The notes beneath the pieces were generated by a model. That model worked only from the letters and a program-made list of their open reading frames with translations, made no database searches and was not told the origin of the DNA. The position numbers were made by a program, and so were the translations under genes. Of a DNA stretch of 64,000 bases, positions 39,578 through 49,593 are shown one piece after another (position 1 is the stretch's first letter; every line of letters starts with the position of its first letter). Origin of the DNA: Actinomycetota bacterium (GTDB lineage Bacteria; Actinomycetota; Actinomycetes; S36-B12); the NCBI GenBank assembly GCA_016717115.1, contig JADKGE010000001.1, forward strand, positions 248,001 to 312,000. Reading direction: 5' to 3'.

Positions 39578-39877
39578 CTAGTACTTCAGGAGGTTCGGTT
39601 CGTCGATCGAGGCCGACCTTCGCGTTCGGAAGATCGTCACGATGATGGCCAGCCCGACCACGACCTCGGATGCCGCGACCACCATCACGAAGAAGGCGAC
39701 CACCTGACCGTCGAGGTTGCCGTTCATCCGGGCGAAGGCCACGAAGGCGAGGTTGGCCGCGTTGAGCATCAGCTCGACGGACATGAAGACGATGATCGCG
39801 TTCCTGCGCACGAGCACGCCGATGGCACCGATGCTGAAGAGCACCGCTGACAGCACCACATAGTTCGACGGGTTCAT
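39578..39877 (-). CDS. nuoK: NADH-quinone oxidoreductase subunit K
   Basis: A three-helix membrane subunit of 99 residues with the conserved buried Glu in FMSVELMLNAANLA and SEVVVGLAII. ATG at 39877 overlaps the nuoJ stop in ATGA. Confidence 0.95.
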   Translation of the reverse strand: MNPSNYVVLSAVLFSIGAIGVLVRRNAIIVFMSVELMLNAANLAFVAFARMNGNLDGQVVAFFVMVVAASEVVVGLAIIVTIFRTRRSASIDEPNLLKY

Positions 39878-40659
39878 TCGCTCTTGCCTTCCGTGATCTC
39901 CCGCACTTCGTCGACGTCGGCGTGGTCGATCGGCCGCGCATCTGCACGGGAACGCACGGGCGCCGGAACGCTGAGGTCGAGAGTGCTGCCATCCGGCAGG
40001 AGCGCCGGGGTGTCGACCGCGTTGTGGCGCGCGTAGACGCCGGGGTTCGGCAGGTTGCCCGGGTGCCCATCGCGCTGGAACCTGGCGATGGACCGGATGC
40101 GCTGCGATGGGCGCTCGGTCCATCGCTCGCGATGAGCCAGCACCATCGCTCCCATTGCCGCCGTGATGAGGAGTGCCGAGGTCAGTTCGAAGGCCAGCAG
40201 GTACTTGGTGAAGATGAGGTTGGCGATGCCTTGGACGTTGCCTCCGTCCTGCGCGTTCGCCTCGTCCAAGCCGATCGCGCTCGTCTCCGCGAGACCGTTG
40301 CCGATCCCCCAGACGAGGAGCGCGGCCAGACCGATCCCGAGCACCAGGGCCGCGGCGCGCTGGCCCTTGATCGTCTCGATGAGGGAATCTGACGAGTCGA
40401 CGCCGACGACCATCAGCACGAAGAGGAACAGCATCATGACTGCGCCCGTGTAGACGATGATCTGGACCATGCCGAGGAAGGGCGCGGAGTTCGCGACGTA
40501 GAGCACGGCGAGGTTGATCATCGTGAGGGCGATCCACAGCGCACTGTGCACTGCCTTGCGCGACAGGACCATGCCCAGCGCACCGGCCACGGCAAGGATC
40601 GCGCACACCCAGAAGACGACCACCTCGCCGGTGTTCACGTCGATAGCGACGTCAGTCAT
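39874..40659 (-). CDS. nuoJ: NADH-quinone oxidoreductase subunit J
   Basis: A membrane subunit of 261 residues. The N-terminal ~165 residues hold the five helices (ALWIALTMINLAVLYV; VYTGAVMMLFLFVLMV). The C-terminal ~90 residues are a hydrophilic tail ending with DEVREITEGKSE, longer than in E. coli but common in actinobacteria. It is coupled to nuoI and nuoK by 4-nt overlaps. Confidence 0.95.
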   Translation of the reverse strand: MTDVAIDVNTGEVVVFWVCAILAVAGALGMVLSRKAVHSALWIALTMINLAVLYVANSAPFLGMVQIIVYTGAVMMLFLFVLMVVGVDSSDSLIETIKGQRAAALVLGIGLAALLVWGIGNGLAETSAIGLDEANAQDGGNVQGIANLIFTKYLLAFELTSALLITAAMGAMVLAHRERWTERPSQRIRSIARFQRDGHPGNLPNPGVYARHNAVDTPALLPDGSTLDLSVPAPVRSRADARPIDHADVDEVREITEGKSE

Positions 40660-41207
40660 GCAACTACCTCTCCCGCCTCGGTCGTGACCTGCTCGGGGCT
40701 CGCACCCTTCACCTTGTTCGCGTAGTAGTCACGCTCCGTTGTGCCCGGCACCATCGCGTGGGGCGGCGCCACCATCCCCGGCATCAGCGGCACGAGGAGG
40801 TCCTTCTTCTCGAAGATGAGGTCGGCGCGGTTGGTGTCCGCGAGCTCGTACTCGTTGGTCATCGTCAGGGCCCGCGTCGGACAGGCCTCGATGCACAGGC
40901 CGCAGAAGATGCAGCGCAGGTAGTTGATCTGGTAGACGCGGCCGTAGCGCTCGCCCGGGGAGAACCTCTCCTCCTCGGAGTTGCTCGCCCCCTCCACGAA
41001 GATCGCGTCCGCCGGGCAGGCCCACGCGCACAGCTCGCAACCGATGCACTTCTCCAGGCCATCGGCCCACCGGTTGAGCTGGTGGCGGCCGTGGAACCGC
41101 GGCTTCGTCGGCACCTTCTGCTCGGGGTACTGCTCCGTGACGACCTTCTTGAAGATCGTCAGGAAGGTCACCCCGAAGCCGCGAACGGCCTGTGGTGTCT
41201 CAGCCAT
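40656..41207 (-). CDS. nuoI: NADH-quinone oxidoreductase subunit I
   Basis: The peripheral-arm subunit carrying clusters N6a/N6b, 183 residues. Two [4Fe-4S] motifs are present: CIGCELCAWACP near residue 54 and CIFCGLCIEACP near residue 99. The ATG at 41207 lies within the last codons of nuoH (8-nt overlap). Compare the short paralogue at 28148-28495. Confidence 0.95.
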   Translation of the reverse strand: MAETPQAVRGFGVTFLTIFKKVVTEQYPEQKVPTKPRFHGRHQLNRWADGLEKCIGCELCAWACPADAIFVEGASNSEEERFSPGERYGRVYQINYLRCIFCGLCIEACPTRALTMTNEYELADTNRADLIFEKKDLLVPLMPGMVAPPHAMVPGTTERDYYANKVKGASPEQVTTEAGEVVA

Positions 41208-42573
41208 GGGTGTCCTCCTCGGACGGCGCCTCGGCCTCGGTGGCCGGATCGGTATCAGCCGCGGACTCCTCGGGAGCACGCTCCTGGACGATGGTGGTGC
41301 CCTGGGCGAGCTCGCGCCGTGACGTGAACGAGTACTGCTGGCCCGGCATCGGTGGCACCGGGAACCCGCCCGCCATCGGGTCGAAGGGCGTGGCGAGGGC
41401 GAGGGCCTCCGCCTCCGCCTCCTCCGCGAACTTGCGATCCTGTCTCGACTGCACGATCCACGAACCGGCAAGGAGGACGACGATCACGATCGCACCCGCC
41501 GCGAGGATCTCGACGTTGCTCAGCTGCACATCGTTGCGTAGGGCCTTGGCCGTCGCGACGACCATGATCCAGGCGATGGAGATGGGGATCAGGAACTTCC
41601 AGCCGAACTGCATGAACTGGTCGTAGCGCATGCGGGGAAGCGTCGCCCGCAGCCAGATGAACATGAAGATGAACAACTGGACCTTCACGAGCCACCACAG
41701 CAGCGGCCACCAGCCGGTGTTCGCGCCCGCCCACAGCGACAGGGGCCACGGCGCCATCCAGCCACCGAGGAACAGGGTCGTGGCGAGAGCCGAGACGGTG
41801 ACCATGTTGATGTACTCGGCGAGGAAGAACATCGCGAACTTCAGCGACGAGTACTCGGTATGGAAGCCACCGACGAGCTCGCCCTCGGCCTCCGGAAGGT
41901 CGAAGGGCGCTCGGTTGGTCTCGCCGACCATCGAGGTGACGTAGATGATGAACGAGGGAAGCAGGATCACCGCGAACCAGATGGGCTCCTGCGCGGTGAT
42001 GATCTCCGACGTGGACATCGACCCGGCATAGAGGAACACCGCCACGAACGACAGCCCCATGGCGATCTCGTACGAGATCATCTGAGCGCTCGAACGCAGT
42101 CCGCCGAGGAGCGGGTACGTCGAACCCGACGACCAGCCGGCCAGCACGATGCCGTAGATGCCGATCGACGCGATCGCCAGCACGTACAGCACGGAGACGG
42201 GGAAGTCCGTGAGCTGCAGGGGGGTCTCCACGCCGAAGATCGAGACCGTGGGACCGAAGGGGATCACCGCGAAGGCGAGGAAGGCGGCCGTGGCGGAAAT
42301 GATTGGGGCGATCCAGTAGACGGCCAGGTGCGCCGACTTGGGGATGATCTCCTCTTTCAGGGCGAGTTTGAAGCCGTCCATGAGCGACTGCAGCAGGCCC
42401 TGCGGCCCCACGCGGTTCGGGCCGATGCGGTTCTGCATCCGCGAGACCACGCGGCGCTCCCACCAGATCGTGAAGAGGGTGAGCACGACGAGCATGGCGA
42501 AGATGGCGACCACCTTGAGGATCACCAGCCACCAGGGATCGGTGCCGAAGAGGCCGAACTGCGAGCCGGTCAT
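41200..42573 (-). CDS. nuoH: NADH-quinone oxidoreductase subunit H
   Basis: The quinone-chamber membrane subunit, 457 residues with about eight helices. It has the WWERRVVSRMQNRIGPNRVGPQGLLQ loop, NRAPFDLPEAEGELVGGFHTEYSS and RATLPRMRYDQFM. A ~80-residue Glu/Ala-rich C-terminal tail is extra relative to E. coli. ATG at 42573 overlaps the nuoG stop (ATGA). Confidence 0.95.
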   Translation of the reverse strand: MTGSQFGLFGTDPWWLVILKVVAIFAMLVVLTLFTIWWERRVVSRMQNRIGPNRVGPQGLLQSLMDGFKLALKEEIIPKSAHLAVYWIAPIISATAAFLAFAVIPFGPTVSIFGVETPLQLTDFPVSVLYVLAIASIGIYGIVLAGWSSGSTYPLLGGLRSSAQMISYEIAMGLSFVAVFLYAGSMSTSEIITAQEPIWFAVILLPSFIIYVTSMVGETNRAPFDLPEAEGELVGGFHTEYSSLKFAMFFLAEYINMVTVSALATTLFLGGWMAPWPLSLWAGANTGWWPLLWWLVKVQLFIFMFIWLRATLPRMRYDQFMQFGWKFLIPISIAWIMVVATAKALRNDVQLSNVEILAAGAIVIVVLLAGSWIVQSRQDRKFAEEAEAEALALATPFDPMAGGFPVPPMPGQQYSFTSRRELAQGTTIVQERAPEESAADTDPATEAEAPSEEDTHG

Positions 42574-44948
42574 GCGGCACCTCCCGTGCTCAGTCGCACC
42601 TGGTCGCCCGGCACGACGCCGAGATCGGCGTAGATGTGGCAGCCAGGGGAGTTCGTCGGCAGCCACACGACGTCGTCGAGAACGTCCCCGACCAGCACCG
42701 GCAGCGTCACCGAGCCCCTCGGACCGCTGACCGTGACCTCGTCACCGAACGCGGCGGCAGTGGCTGCGGACAGCAGCGCAGCCGTGGGCCTGGCCGTCGC
42801 CGCCAGGTGCGGCTCGCCCTCCTGCATGACGCCCGAGTCGAGCAGCAGGCGCCAGCTGGCCACCAGCACGCCGTCCGCGGCCGAGGCCGCGGCGACCACG
42901 GGAGCGGACTGCCGGCCACCGGTCCACGGGCCGAGCGCTCCGAGCTCGCGGCGGATGGCCGCGACGTCGGCCGGCAGCGACGCGTCCAGCGCGTCAGCGA
43001 TCATCGACAGCACCCGCGCGTCGGTCATCGTCAGCGCATCACGGAAGACCTGGCCGAACGGGCGCGGCCGGCCCTCCCAGTTCAGGAACGTCCCGGCCTT
43101 CTCGGTGACGGCCGCGGCCGGCAGCACGACGTCGGCGGCCGCGGTCACCGCCGAGTGGTGGTTCTCCAGGGACACGACGAATCCGGCGCCCTCGACGGCG
43201 GCATGCGCCAGCGCGGGGTCGGAGAAGTCATCGAGCTCGATCCCGCCGACGACGAGGGCAGTGAGCCGGCCGCTCCTCGCGGCCTCGAGCAGTTCAGCGC
43301 CGGCCACGCCCGGTGCTTCAGGCAGGCTTGCGGCATCGACGCCCCACGCGTCCGCGATCTGAGCGCGCGCTGCGGCGTCGGTGAGCGGTCGTCCACCCGG
43401 CAGGAGCCCGGCCAGCGCACCGGCATCCAGCGCGCCGCGCTCACCGGCCCGGCGCGGTACCCAGGCCAGTGCGGCACCGGTGTCGCGTGCCAGCGCGACG
43501 ACGGCCGTGGCCGCGCCGGCAGAGCCGGCAATTCGCTCTCCAACGAGGATCACGGCACCCGGCTCGGCAAGCAGCCCGCGGACCTCGTCCGACAGGTGCG
43601 CGAGGGCCTCGGCCTCCAGACCCGGCTTGGCCCCCACCCACGTGCCGTTCATCTTCTTGAGTGAGTGCGTGGCCACGGCCGACACCTGGACGACCTTCGT
43701 CCCCGCACGCGATGCCTTGCGGAGGCGAAGGAACACGATCGGCGACTCGTCCTCCGGCTCGAACGACACCAAGAGCACGACGGGAGCCGTCTCGAGCCCG
43801 TCGTAGGAGACATGAACCGGCGAGCCGGCGACCGTCGAGGCGAGGAATGCCGTCTCCTCGGCCGAGGACAGCCGCGCCCGGAAGTCGATGCTGTCGGTGC
43901 CGAGCACCGCGCGGGCGAAGCGCGCGTAGGCGTACGCGTCCTCCATCGTGCTGCGGCCGCCCACGAGAACACCCACGTTGGCTCCGGCCGCTGCCAGACC
44001 CTTCGCCGCCGCGTCGATGGCCTCGGGCCACGACGCTGGCCGGAGCTCCCCGTTCTCACGGACCAGGGGGGAGGTGATGCGGCCCTCGGTCAGGTAGGGG
44101 AAGGCGAACCGGCCCTTGTCGCAGTTCCACTCCTCGTTCACTGCCGGGTCGTCCCACGCGAGGCGGCGGGTGACGACGCCGCGGCGGTAGTCGGTGCGCA
44201 GCGAGCATCCCGATGCGCAGTGCTCGCAGGCCGTGGGCACGGAGACGAGGTCGAACGGGCGGGAGCGGAAGCGGTAGGAGGCACTGGTGAGTGCGCCGAC
44301 CGGGCAGATCTGCACTGCGTTGCCCGAGAAGTAGGAGTCGAAGGGCTCGTCGGCGGCCGTGCCGACCTGCTGCTTGGCACCACGCTCGAGCAGTTCGATC
44401 AGGGGATCGCCCGCGATCTGGTCGGCGAATCGGGTGCAGCGAGCGCAGGACACGCATCGCTCACGATCGAGCAGGATCTGCGCGCTGACGTTGATGGGCT
44501 TGGGGAAGGTGCGCTTGGTGCCCTCGAATCGGCTGTCCGGCCGGCCCACCGACATCGCCTGGTTCTGCAGGGGGCACTCTCCGCCCTTGTCGCAGACGGG
44601 GCAGTCGAGAGGGTGGTTGAGGAGCAGGAACTCCATGACCCCCTCCTGCGCCAGTCGGGCGACCTCGGACGAGTGCTGCGTGTGGACGACCATGCCGTCA
44701 GACAGCACCTGCGCGCACGCGGGCTGCGGCTTCGGCATCCCGTCGATCTCGATGAGACAGGCCCGGCAGGCCGCGACCGGATCGAGCAGGGGGTGGTCGC
44801 AGAAGCGCGGGACCTCAACGCCGAGCAGTTCCGCCGCGCGAATCGCGAGGGTGCCCTTCGGGACCCGCATCTCGATGCCGTCGACGACGACGGAGATCGT
44901 GTCGACGGACACCTCGACGTCGGACCCCGGATTGTTCGTGATGGTCAT
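42570..44948 (-). CDS. nuoG: NADH-quinone oxidoreductase subunit G
   Basis: The large iron-sulphur subunit of the N module, 792 residues. The N-terminal [2Fe-2S] site (CDHPLLDPVAACRAC...C), the His/Cys N5 cluster region (HPLDCPVCDKGGECPLQ), RCVSCARCTRF and CEHCASGCSL are visible. The rest is molybdopterin-oxidoreductase-like, without expected catalytic function. ATG at 44948 overlaps the nuoF stop. Confidence 0.95.
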   Translation of the reverse strand: MTITNNPGSDVEVSVDTISVVVDGIEMRVPKGTLAIRAAELLGVEVPRFCDHPLLDPVAACRACLIEIDGMPKPQPACAQVLSDGMVVHTQHSSEVARLAQEGVMEFLLLNHPLDCPVCDKGGECPLQNQAMSVGRPDSRFEGTKRTFPKPINVSAQILLDRERCVSCARCTRFADQIAGDPLIELLERGAKQQVGTAADEPFDSYFSGNAVQICPVGALTSASYRFRSRPFDLVSVPTACEHCASGCSLRTDYRRGVVTRRLAWDDPAVNEEWNCDKGRFAFPYLTEGRITSPLVRENGELRPASWPEAIDAAAKGLAAAGANVGVLVGGRSTMEDAYAYARFARAVLGTDSIDFRARLSSAEETAFLASTVAGSPVHVSYDGLETAPVVLLVSFEPEDESPIVFLRLRKASRAGTKVVQVSAVATHSLKKMNGTWVGAKPGLEAEALAHLSDEVRGLLAEPGAVILVGERIAGSAGAATAVVALARDTGAALAWVPRRAGERGALDAGALAGLLPGGRPLTDAAARAQIADAWGVDAASLPEAPGVAGAELLEAARSGRLTALVVGGIELDDFSDPALAHAAVEGAGFVVSLENHHSAVTAAADVVLPAAAVTEKAGTFLNWEGRPRPFGQVFRDALTMTDARVLSMIADALDASLPADVAAIRRELGALGPWTGGRQSAPVVAAASAADGVLVASWRLLLDSGVMQEGEPHLAATARPTAALLSAATAAAFGDEVTVSGPRGSVTLPVLVGDVLDDVVWLPTNSPGCHIYADLGVVPGDQVRLSTGGAA

Positions 44949-46248
44949 CGAGCCACCGCTCCCGCAAACACGTAGGACGCGACCGGGTCGAACTGCTCGT
45001 CGGCCGATGTTGTCGTGGCCGCGAGGAACTCCTCGCGGAAGTACTTGAGCGCCGACGGGTACGGCGTGGCCGCCGCGTCGCCGAGCGCGCAGAACGAGCG
45101 ACCAAGGATCTGCCCGCAGAGGGTGACGAGAGTGTCGACCTCCGCCTCGCTGCCGTGTCCGTGCTCGAACTTCTCCAGGACGCCGGTGATCCAGTAGGTG
45201 CCCTCGCGGCACGGGGTGCACTTGCCGCACGACTCGTGCTTGTAGAACTCCAGCCAACGGGTGACCGCCTTCACGACGCTCACGGTGTCGTCGAAGATCA
45301 TCGGCGTGCCGGTGCCCATCATCGTGCCGGCCGCCGCCATGTCCTCGTACGTCATGGGAACGTCGAGGTGGTCGGCAGTGAGCATGGGAACCGACGATCC
45401 GCCTGGCAGCCAGAACTTCACCGGCCGGCCGTCACGCATCCCGCCCGCGTAGTCGAGCAGCTCGCGCATCGTGATGCCCAGCGGCGCCTCGTAGATGCCG
45501 GGACGGTTCACGTGACCGGAGATCGCGAACACCTTGAAGCCCGGCGACTTCTCCGTGCCGAACTGCCGGAACCAGTCAACGCCGCGGTCGACGATGTAGG
45601 GGATGTTGCAGATGGTCTCGACGTTGTTGATGACGGTCGGCGAGGCGTAGAGGCCGGCCACGGCGGGGAACGGCGGCTTGAGCCGCGGCTGGCCGCGATA
45701 GCCCTCGAGCGAGTCAGCAGCGCGGTCTCCTCGCCGCAGATGTAGGCGCCGGCGCCGGCATGCACGACGATGTCGACGTCGAATCCCGTGCCGAGGACGT
45801 TCTCACCGATGAATCCGGCGGCCGTCGCCTCGCGCACCGCGTTGGCCACGCGGCGCAGCGCCTCCGGCACCTCGCCGCGGATGTAGATGAAGGCGTGCTT
45901 CGCACGGATGGCGTAGCAGGTGATGAGGGCGCCCTCGATGAGCGCATGCGGGTTGGCGAGCATGATCGGGATGTCCTTGCACGCCCCGGGCTCGGACTCG
46001 TCTGCGTTCACGACGAGGTAGTGGGCCTTGCCGTCGTTCTGCGGGACGAAGCTCCACTTCAGGCCCGTGGGGAACCCGGCGCCGCCACGGCCGCGGAGGC
46101 CCGAGTCCTTGACGAGGGCGATGAGGGCGTCCGGGTCCTGCTTCAGGGCCGAGGTCAAGGCACGGTAGCCGCCGTGGCGCTGGTAGCCGGCGAGCGTGTA
46201 GAGCTCGGGGTCGTCCCAGTGCTCGGTGATGACGGGGGTCAGTGGCAT
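44945..46248 (-). CDS. nuoF: NADH-quinone oxidoreductase subunit F, interrupted by a -1 frameshift
   Basis: The NADH-binding, FMN-containing subunit, 434 residues after frame repair. The 5' frame has GRGGAGFPTGLKWSF, VVNADESEPGACKD and GAGAYICGEETALL. The 3' frame has AGLYASPTVINNVET and the [4Fe-4S] ligands ESCGKCTPCREG and a later SFCALG. At about 45715 the minus strand reads CTGCTGACTCGCTC where CTGCTGGACTCGCTC is expected, so one G of a GG pair is missing. Upstream and downstream genes are intact and coupled, so a sequence error is likelier than inactivation. Confidence 0.93.
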
Positions 46249-46251
46249 CGA

Positions 46252-46914
46252 TCAGCCCTCCTGCGCCGACGAGGTGACCCCTGGCGCTGACATGCCGCGT
46301 TCCTTGGCGACGGTGAGGCCGGCGAGCATCTTCGCGTCGACGGGCGTCCCCTCGGCGGCCAACCCGTCGTCGGGGAAGACGAGCGTGCGCTCGGTGGCCC
46401 GGAAGTCGCGGATCGCGGGTCCGCGCGTCGAGCGGACCTCCTCGCCGCGGGCGAGTCGGTCGATGATGTCGACCGCCGCCGACGGGGTCACATCGTCGAT
46501 GTACTCCCAGTCGACCGTCATCACCGGGGCGTGGGTGCAGGCCGCTTGGCACTCGATGCGCTCGAGCCAGAACTGGCCGTCGTCGGTGGGGGCGTCGTGC
46601 CCGACGCCGAGGCGCTCGGCCAGCGCCTCGTAGACGGCGTCGCCGCCCAGGAGTCCGCACATGGTGTTGATGCACACGCCGATGTGGTGCGAGCCGACGT
46701 CGCGACGCTTGTACATCGTGTAGAACGTCGCGACCGCGGTCGCCTCAGCGGGAGTGATGCCGAGCACGTCGGCGCACGCCTCGATGCCGTCAGCCGAGAC
46801 CAGGCCCTCTTCGCTCTGGACCAGATGCAGCATCGGCAGCAGCGCCGACCGCGCATGCGGGTACCTCGCAGCCAACTGCCGCATCTGCTCGCGGGTGCTC
46901 TCGCTGATTGCCAT
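46252..46914 (-). CDS. nuoE: NADH-quinone oxidoreductase subunit E
   Basis: The thioredoxin-like [2Fe-2S] subunit of the N module, 220 residues. The four ligands are in CINTMC and CQAAC. The C-terminal ~60 residues are extra compared with the E. coli protein. The ATG at 46914 has AAGGGA upstream; it follows nuoD by 20 nt. nuoF starts 3 nt later. Confidence 0.95.
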   Translation of the reverse strand: MAISESTREQMRQLAARYPHARSALLPMLHLVQSEEGLVSADGIEACADVLGITPAEATAVATFYTMYKRRDVGSHHIGVCINTMCGLLGGDAVYEALAERLGVGHDAPTDDGQFWLERIECQAACTHAPVMTVDWEYIDDVTPSAAVDIIDRLARGEEVRSTRGPAIRDFRATERTLVFPDDGLAAEGTPVDAKMLAGLTVAKERGMSAPGVTSSAQEG

Positions 46915-46934
46915 GTCCCTTCGTCTCTTGTTCT

Positions 46935-48326
46935 CTAGCGGTCCACGCCGCCCATGACGGGATCGATGCTTGCGACCGCCGCCACGACGTCGGAGATCAT
47001 GCTGCCCTCGCACATCGCGGCCAGGGACTGCAGGTTGTGGAACGACGGGTCGCGGAAGTGGACCCGGTAGGGACGCGTGCCGCCCGAGCTGACGAGGTGG
47101 CAGCCGAGCTCGCCCTTGGGCGACTCGATCGCCGTGTACACCTGCCCAGCAGGCACACGGAACCCCTCGGTCACGAGCTTGAAGTGATGGATCAGCGCCT
47201 CCATCGACTCGGACATAATCTCCTTGATGTGCTCCGGCGAGTTGCCCTGGCCGTCGCTGCCGATGGACAGCTGGGCCGGCCAGGCGATCTTCTTGTCCTC
47301 GATCATGACCGGACCCGGCTTGATGCGGTCGAGGCACTGGTCGACGATGTTCAAGGACTCGGTCATCTCCTGGATGCGGATGAGGAACCGGCCGTACACG
47401 TCGCACGTGGTCTGCGTGGCCACGTTGAACTCGTAGTTCTCGTAGCCGCAGTACGGCTGCGTCTTGCGCAGGTCGTGCGGCAGGCCGGTCGACCGCAGAA
47501 CCGGTCCGGTGATGCCCAACGCCATGCATCCCAGGAGGTCGAGGTATCCGACGCCCACCGTGCGGCCCATCCAGATGGAGTTGTCGACGAGCAGGTTGAC
47601 GGTGTCCGTCAGCCGCTTGCGCAGGAGGGGCAGGGTCTCGCGGATCTTCTGGACGCCGTCCTCCGGCAGGTCCTGGGCGACGCCGCCGGGGCGGACGTAC
47701 GCGCTGTTCATGCGCAGGCCCGAGACCATCTCGAAGATGTCCAGGACCAGCTCGCGCTCGCGGAAGCCGAACTCCATGGCCGTCAGGGCCCCCAGTTCCA
47801 TGCCGCCGGTGGCAAGTGCCACCAGGTGCGAGGACACGCGGTTCAACTCCATCATCATCACGCGGATGACGCTGGCTCGCTCAGGGATCTGATCGGTGAC
47901 GTCGAGCGCCTTCTCGACGGCAAGGCAGTACGCCGTCTCGTTGACCATGGGCGTCAGGTAGTCCATGCGCGTGACGTACGTGACGCCCTGCACGAAGGAC
48001 CGGTACTCCATGTTCTTCTCGATGCCCGTGTGCAGGTAGCCGATGCCGCAGCGCGCTTCGGTCACGGTCTCGCCGTCGAGCTCGAGGATCAGGCGGAGCA
48101 CGCCGTGCGTCGACGGGTGCTGCGGCCCCATGTTGACGACGATGCGATCGCGCTCGCCCTCGGGTGCGCCCGTGATCGTGTCCCAGTCGCCGCCCGCGAC
48201 GCTGAAGATGCGCCCCTCGGTGGTCTCGTAGGAGCCCGCGTACGCGTCGGTGCCCTCGTCGGACTCGACCGAGTCGGCGTCTGCGTCTGCGTCTGCGCTG
48301 GAGTAGGTGACGTTATCGGTCGACAT
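46935..48326 (-). CDS. nuoD: NADH-quinone oxidoreductase subunit D
   Basis: The quinone-site subunit (49 kDa), 463 residues. The conserved NMGPQHPSTHGVLRL, GIGYLHTGIEK and the C-terminal KGELGCHLVSSGG are seen. The first ~65 residues are an extra acidic tail that includes an (Ala-Asp)4 run, encoded by repeated hexamers. ATG at 48326 overlaps the nuoC stop in ATGA. Confidence 0.95.
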   Translation of the reverse strand: MSTDNVTYSSADADADADSVESDEGTDAYAGSYETTEGRIFSVAGGDWDTITGAPEGERDRIVVNMGPQHPSTHGVLRLILELDGETVTEARCGIGYLHTGIEKNMEYRSFVQGVTYVTRMDYLTPMVNETAYCLAVEKALDVTDQIPERASVIRVMMMELNRVSSHLVALATGGMELGALTAMEFGFRERELVLDIFEMVSGLRMNSAYVRPGGVAQDLPEDGVQKIRETLPLLRKRLTDTVNLLVDNSIWMGRTVGVGYLDLLGCMALGITGPVLRSTGLPHDLRKTQPYCGYENYEFNVATQTTCDVYGRFLIRIQEMTESLNIVDQCLDRIKPGPVMIEDKKIAWPAQLSIGSDGQGNSPEHIKEIMSESMEALIHHFKLVTEGFRVPAGQVYTAIESPKGELGCHLVSSGGTRPYRVHFRDPSFHNLQSLAAMCEGSMISDVVAAVASIDPVMGGVDR

Positions 48327-49030
48327 CAGTTGTACGACCTCCGCTGATCCGGGGGCGGAATGGTGCCGCCCTTGTACTCCACGGGGATGCCACCCAGCGG
48401 ATAGTCCTTGCGCTGCGGATGCCCGGGCCAGTCATCGGGCATGAGGATGCGGGTGAGCGCCGGGTGGCCATCGAAGACGATGCCGAAGAAGTCCCAGGTC
48501 TCCCGCTCGTGCCAGTCGTTCGCGGGGTAGACACCGACGATGGACGGGATCCGCGCGTCGTCGTCCGGCACGGACACCTCGACGCGAAGGCGCGTGTTGT
48601 GCGTGATCGATAGGAAGTTGTAGACGGCGTGCAGCTCGCGACCGGTCTCGTGCGGGTAGTGCACTCCGTTGACGCCCAGGCACACCTCGAACCGCAGGCC
48701 CGGCTCGTCCCGCAGAGCAGTGGCGAAGGCGACGAGATGCTCGCGGCGGACGTGGTACGTGATCTCGTCCCGGTAGATGACGACCTTCTCGATGGCGTCC
48801 GTTGCCGGCAGCCCTCGGGCCTCGAGGGAGAGCTCGAGCTCGTCGGACACCTCGTCGAACCAGCCGCCGAACGGCCGTACGGCGGGGGCCGGCATGACGA
48901 TCGGCTCAACGAGCCCACCGAACCCACTCGTGTCCCCCGAGCCTGAAGCCCCGAAGGCGCCGTGACGGACACCGATGATGTCGAGCTCCCGCACGCCCTC
49001 GGGCACGGCGGGAACGGCGGACTCGCTCAT
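48326..49030 (-). CDS. nuoC: NADH-quinone oxidoreductase subunit C
   Basis: The 30-kDa subunit of the peripheral arm, 234 residues, with the C-terminal NDWHERETWDFFGIVFDGHP hallmark. ATG at 49030 overlaps nuoB. A shorter paralogue is at 28492-28962. Confidence 0.95.
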   Translation of the reverse strand: MSESAVPAVPEGVRELDIIGVRHGAFGASGSGDTSGFGGLVEPIVMPAPAVRPFGGWFDEVSDELELSLEARGLPATDAIEKVVIYRDEITYHVRREHLVAFATALRDEPGLRFEVCLGVNGVHYPHETGRELHAVYNFLSITHNTRLRVEVSVPDDDARIPSIVGVYPANDWHERETWDFFGIVFDGHPALTRILMPDDWPGHPQRKDYPLGGIPVEYKGGTIPPPDQRRSYN

Positions 49031-49581
49031 CGCATGAGTCCCTTCATCTCGAGGGTGCTGGGAGCGGTCAGGGCGATGGTCTCGAGCTCTGCCACCTCAG
49101 CTCGGCGATGCGCACCGAGCTTCGTGTCCTGGATCTTGTCGTGCAGCTTCAAGATGGCGTCGAACAGCATCTCCGGCCGAGGCGGACAGCCGGGGAGGTA
49201 GATGTCGACAGGAACGATGTGGTCGACGCCCTGCACGATGGCGTAGTTGTTGAACATGCCGCCGCTGGACGCGCACACACCCATGGCGATGACCCACTTC
49301 GGCCCCGGCATCTGGTCGTAGATCTGCCGCAGGACCGGTGCCATCTTCTGGCTCACCCGTCCGGCGACGATCATCAGGTCGGCCTGGCGCGGCGAGGCCC
49401 GGAAGACCTCCATGCCGAAGCGCGCGAGGTCGAACCGGGGCGCGCCCGCCGACATCATCTCGATCGCGCAGCACGCGAGCCCGAAGGTGGCGGGCCACAG
49501 CGACCCCTTCCGGGCATAGCCGGCAACCTTCTCCACCGTGGTGAGAAGGACGCCCGACGGCAGTGCTTCCTCGAGTCCCAT
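49027..49581 (-). CDS. nuoB: NADH-quinone oxidoreductase subunit B
   Basis: The subunit holding cluster N2, 184 residues. Its ligands are in FGLACCAIEMM, MGVCASSGGMFNNY and LPGCPPRPEML. It follows nuoA by 12 nt. A shorter paralogue is at 28959-29375. Confidence 0.96.
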   Translation of the reverse strand: MGLEEALPSGVLLTTVEKVAGYARKGSLWPATFGLACCAIEMMSAGAPRFDLARFGMEVFRASPRQADLMIVAGRVSQKMAPVLRQIYDQMPGPKWVIAMGVCASSGGMFNNYAIVQGVDHIVPVDIYLPGCPPRPEMLFDAILKLHDKIQDTKLGAHRRAEVAELETIALTAPSTLEMKGLMR

Positions 49582-49593
49582 GCGCGTCTCCGG

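Noticed and set aside
46915..47529. Upstream extension of nuoE to 47529
   Set aside because: It would lie wholly within nuoD; the ATG at 46914 has a ribosome site and matches NuoE homologues.
48270..48300. GTCTGC hexamer repeat as a microsatellite of interest
   Set aside because: Only about three units encoding an Ala-Asp run in the disordered NuoD N-terminus; not unusual.
46908..48347. A 479-codon plus-strand frame opposite nuoD
   Set aside because: Shadow of nuoD, which has full family conservation.
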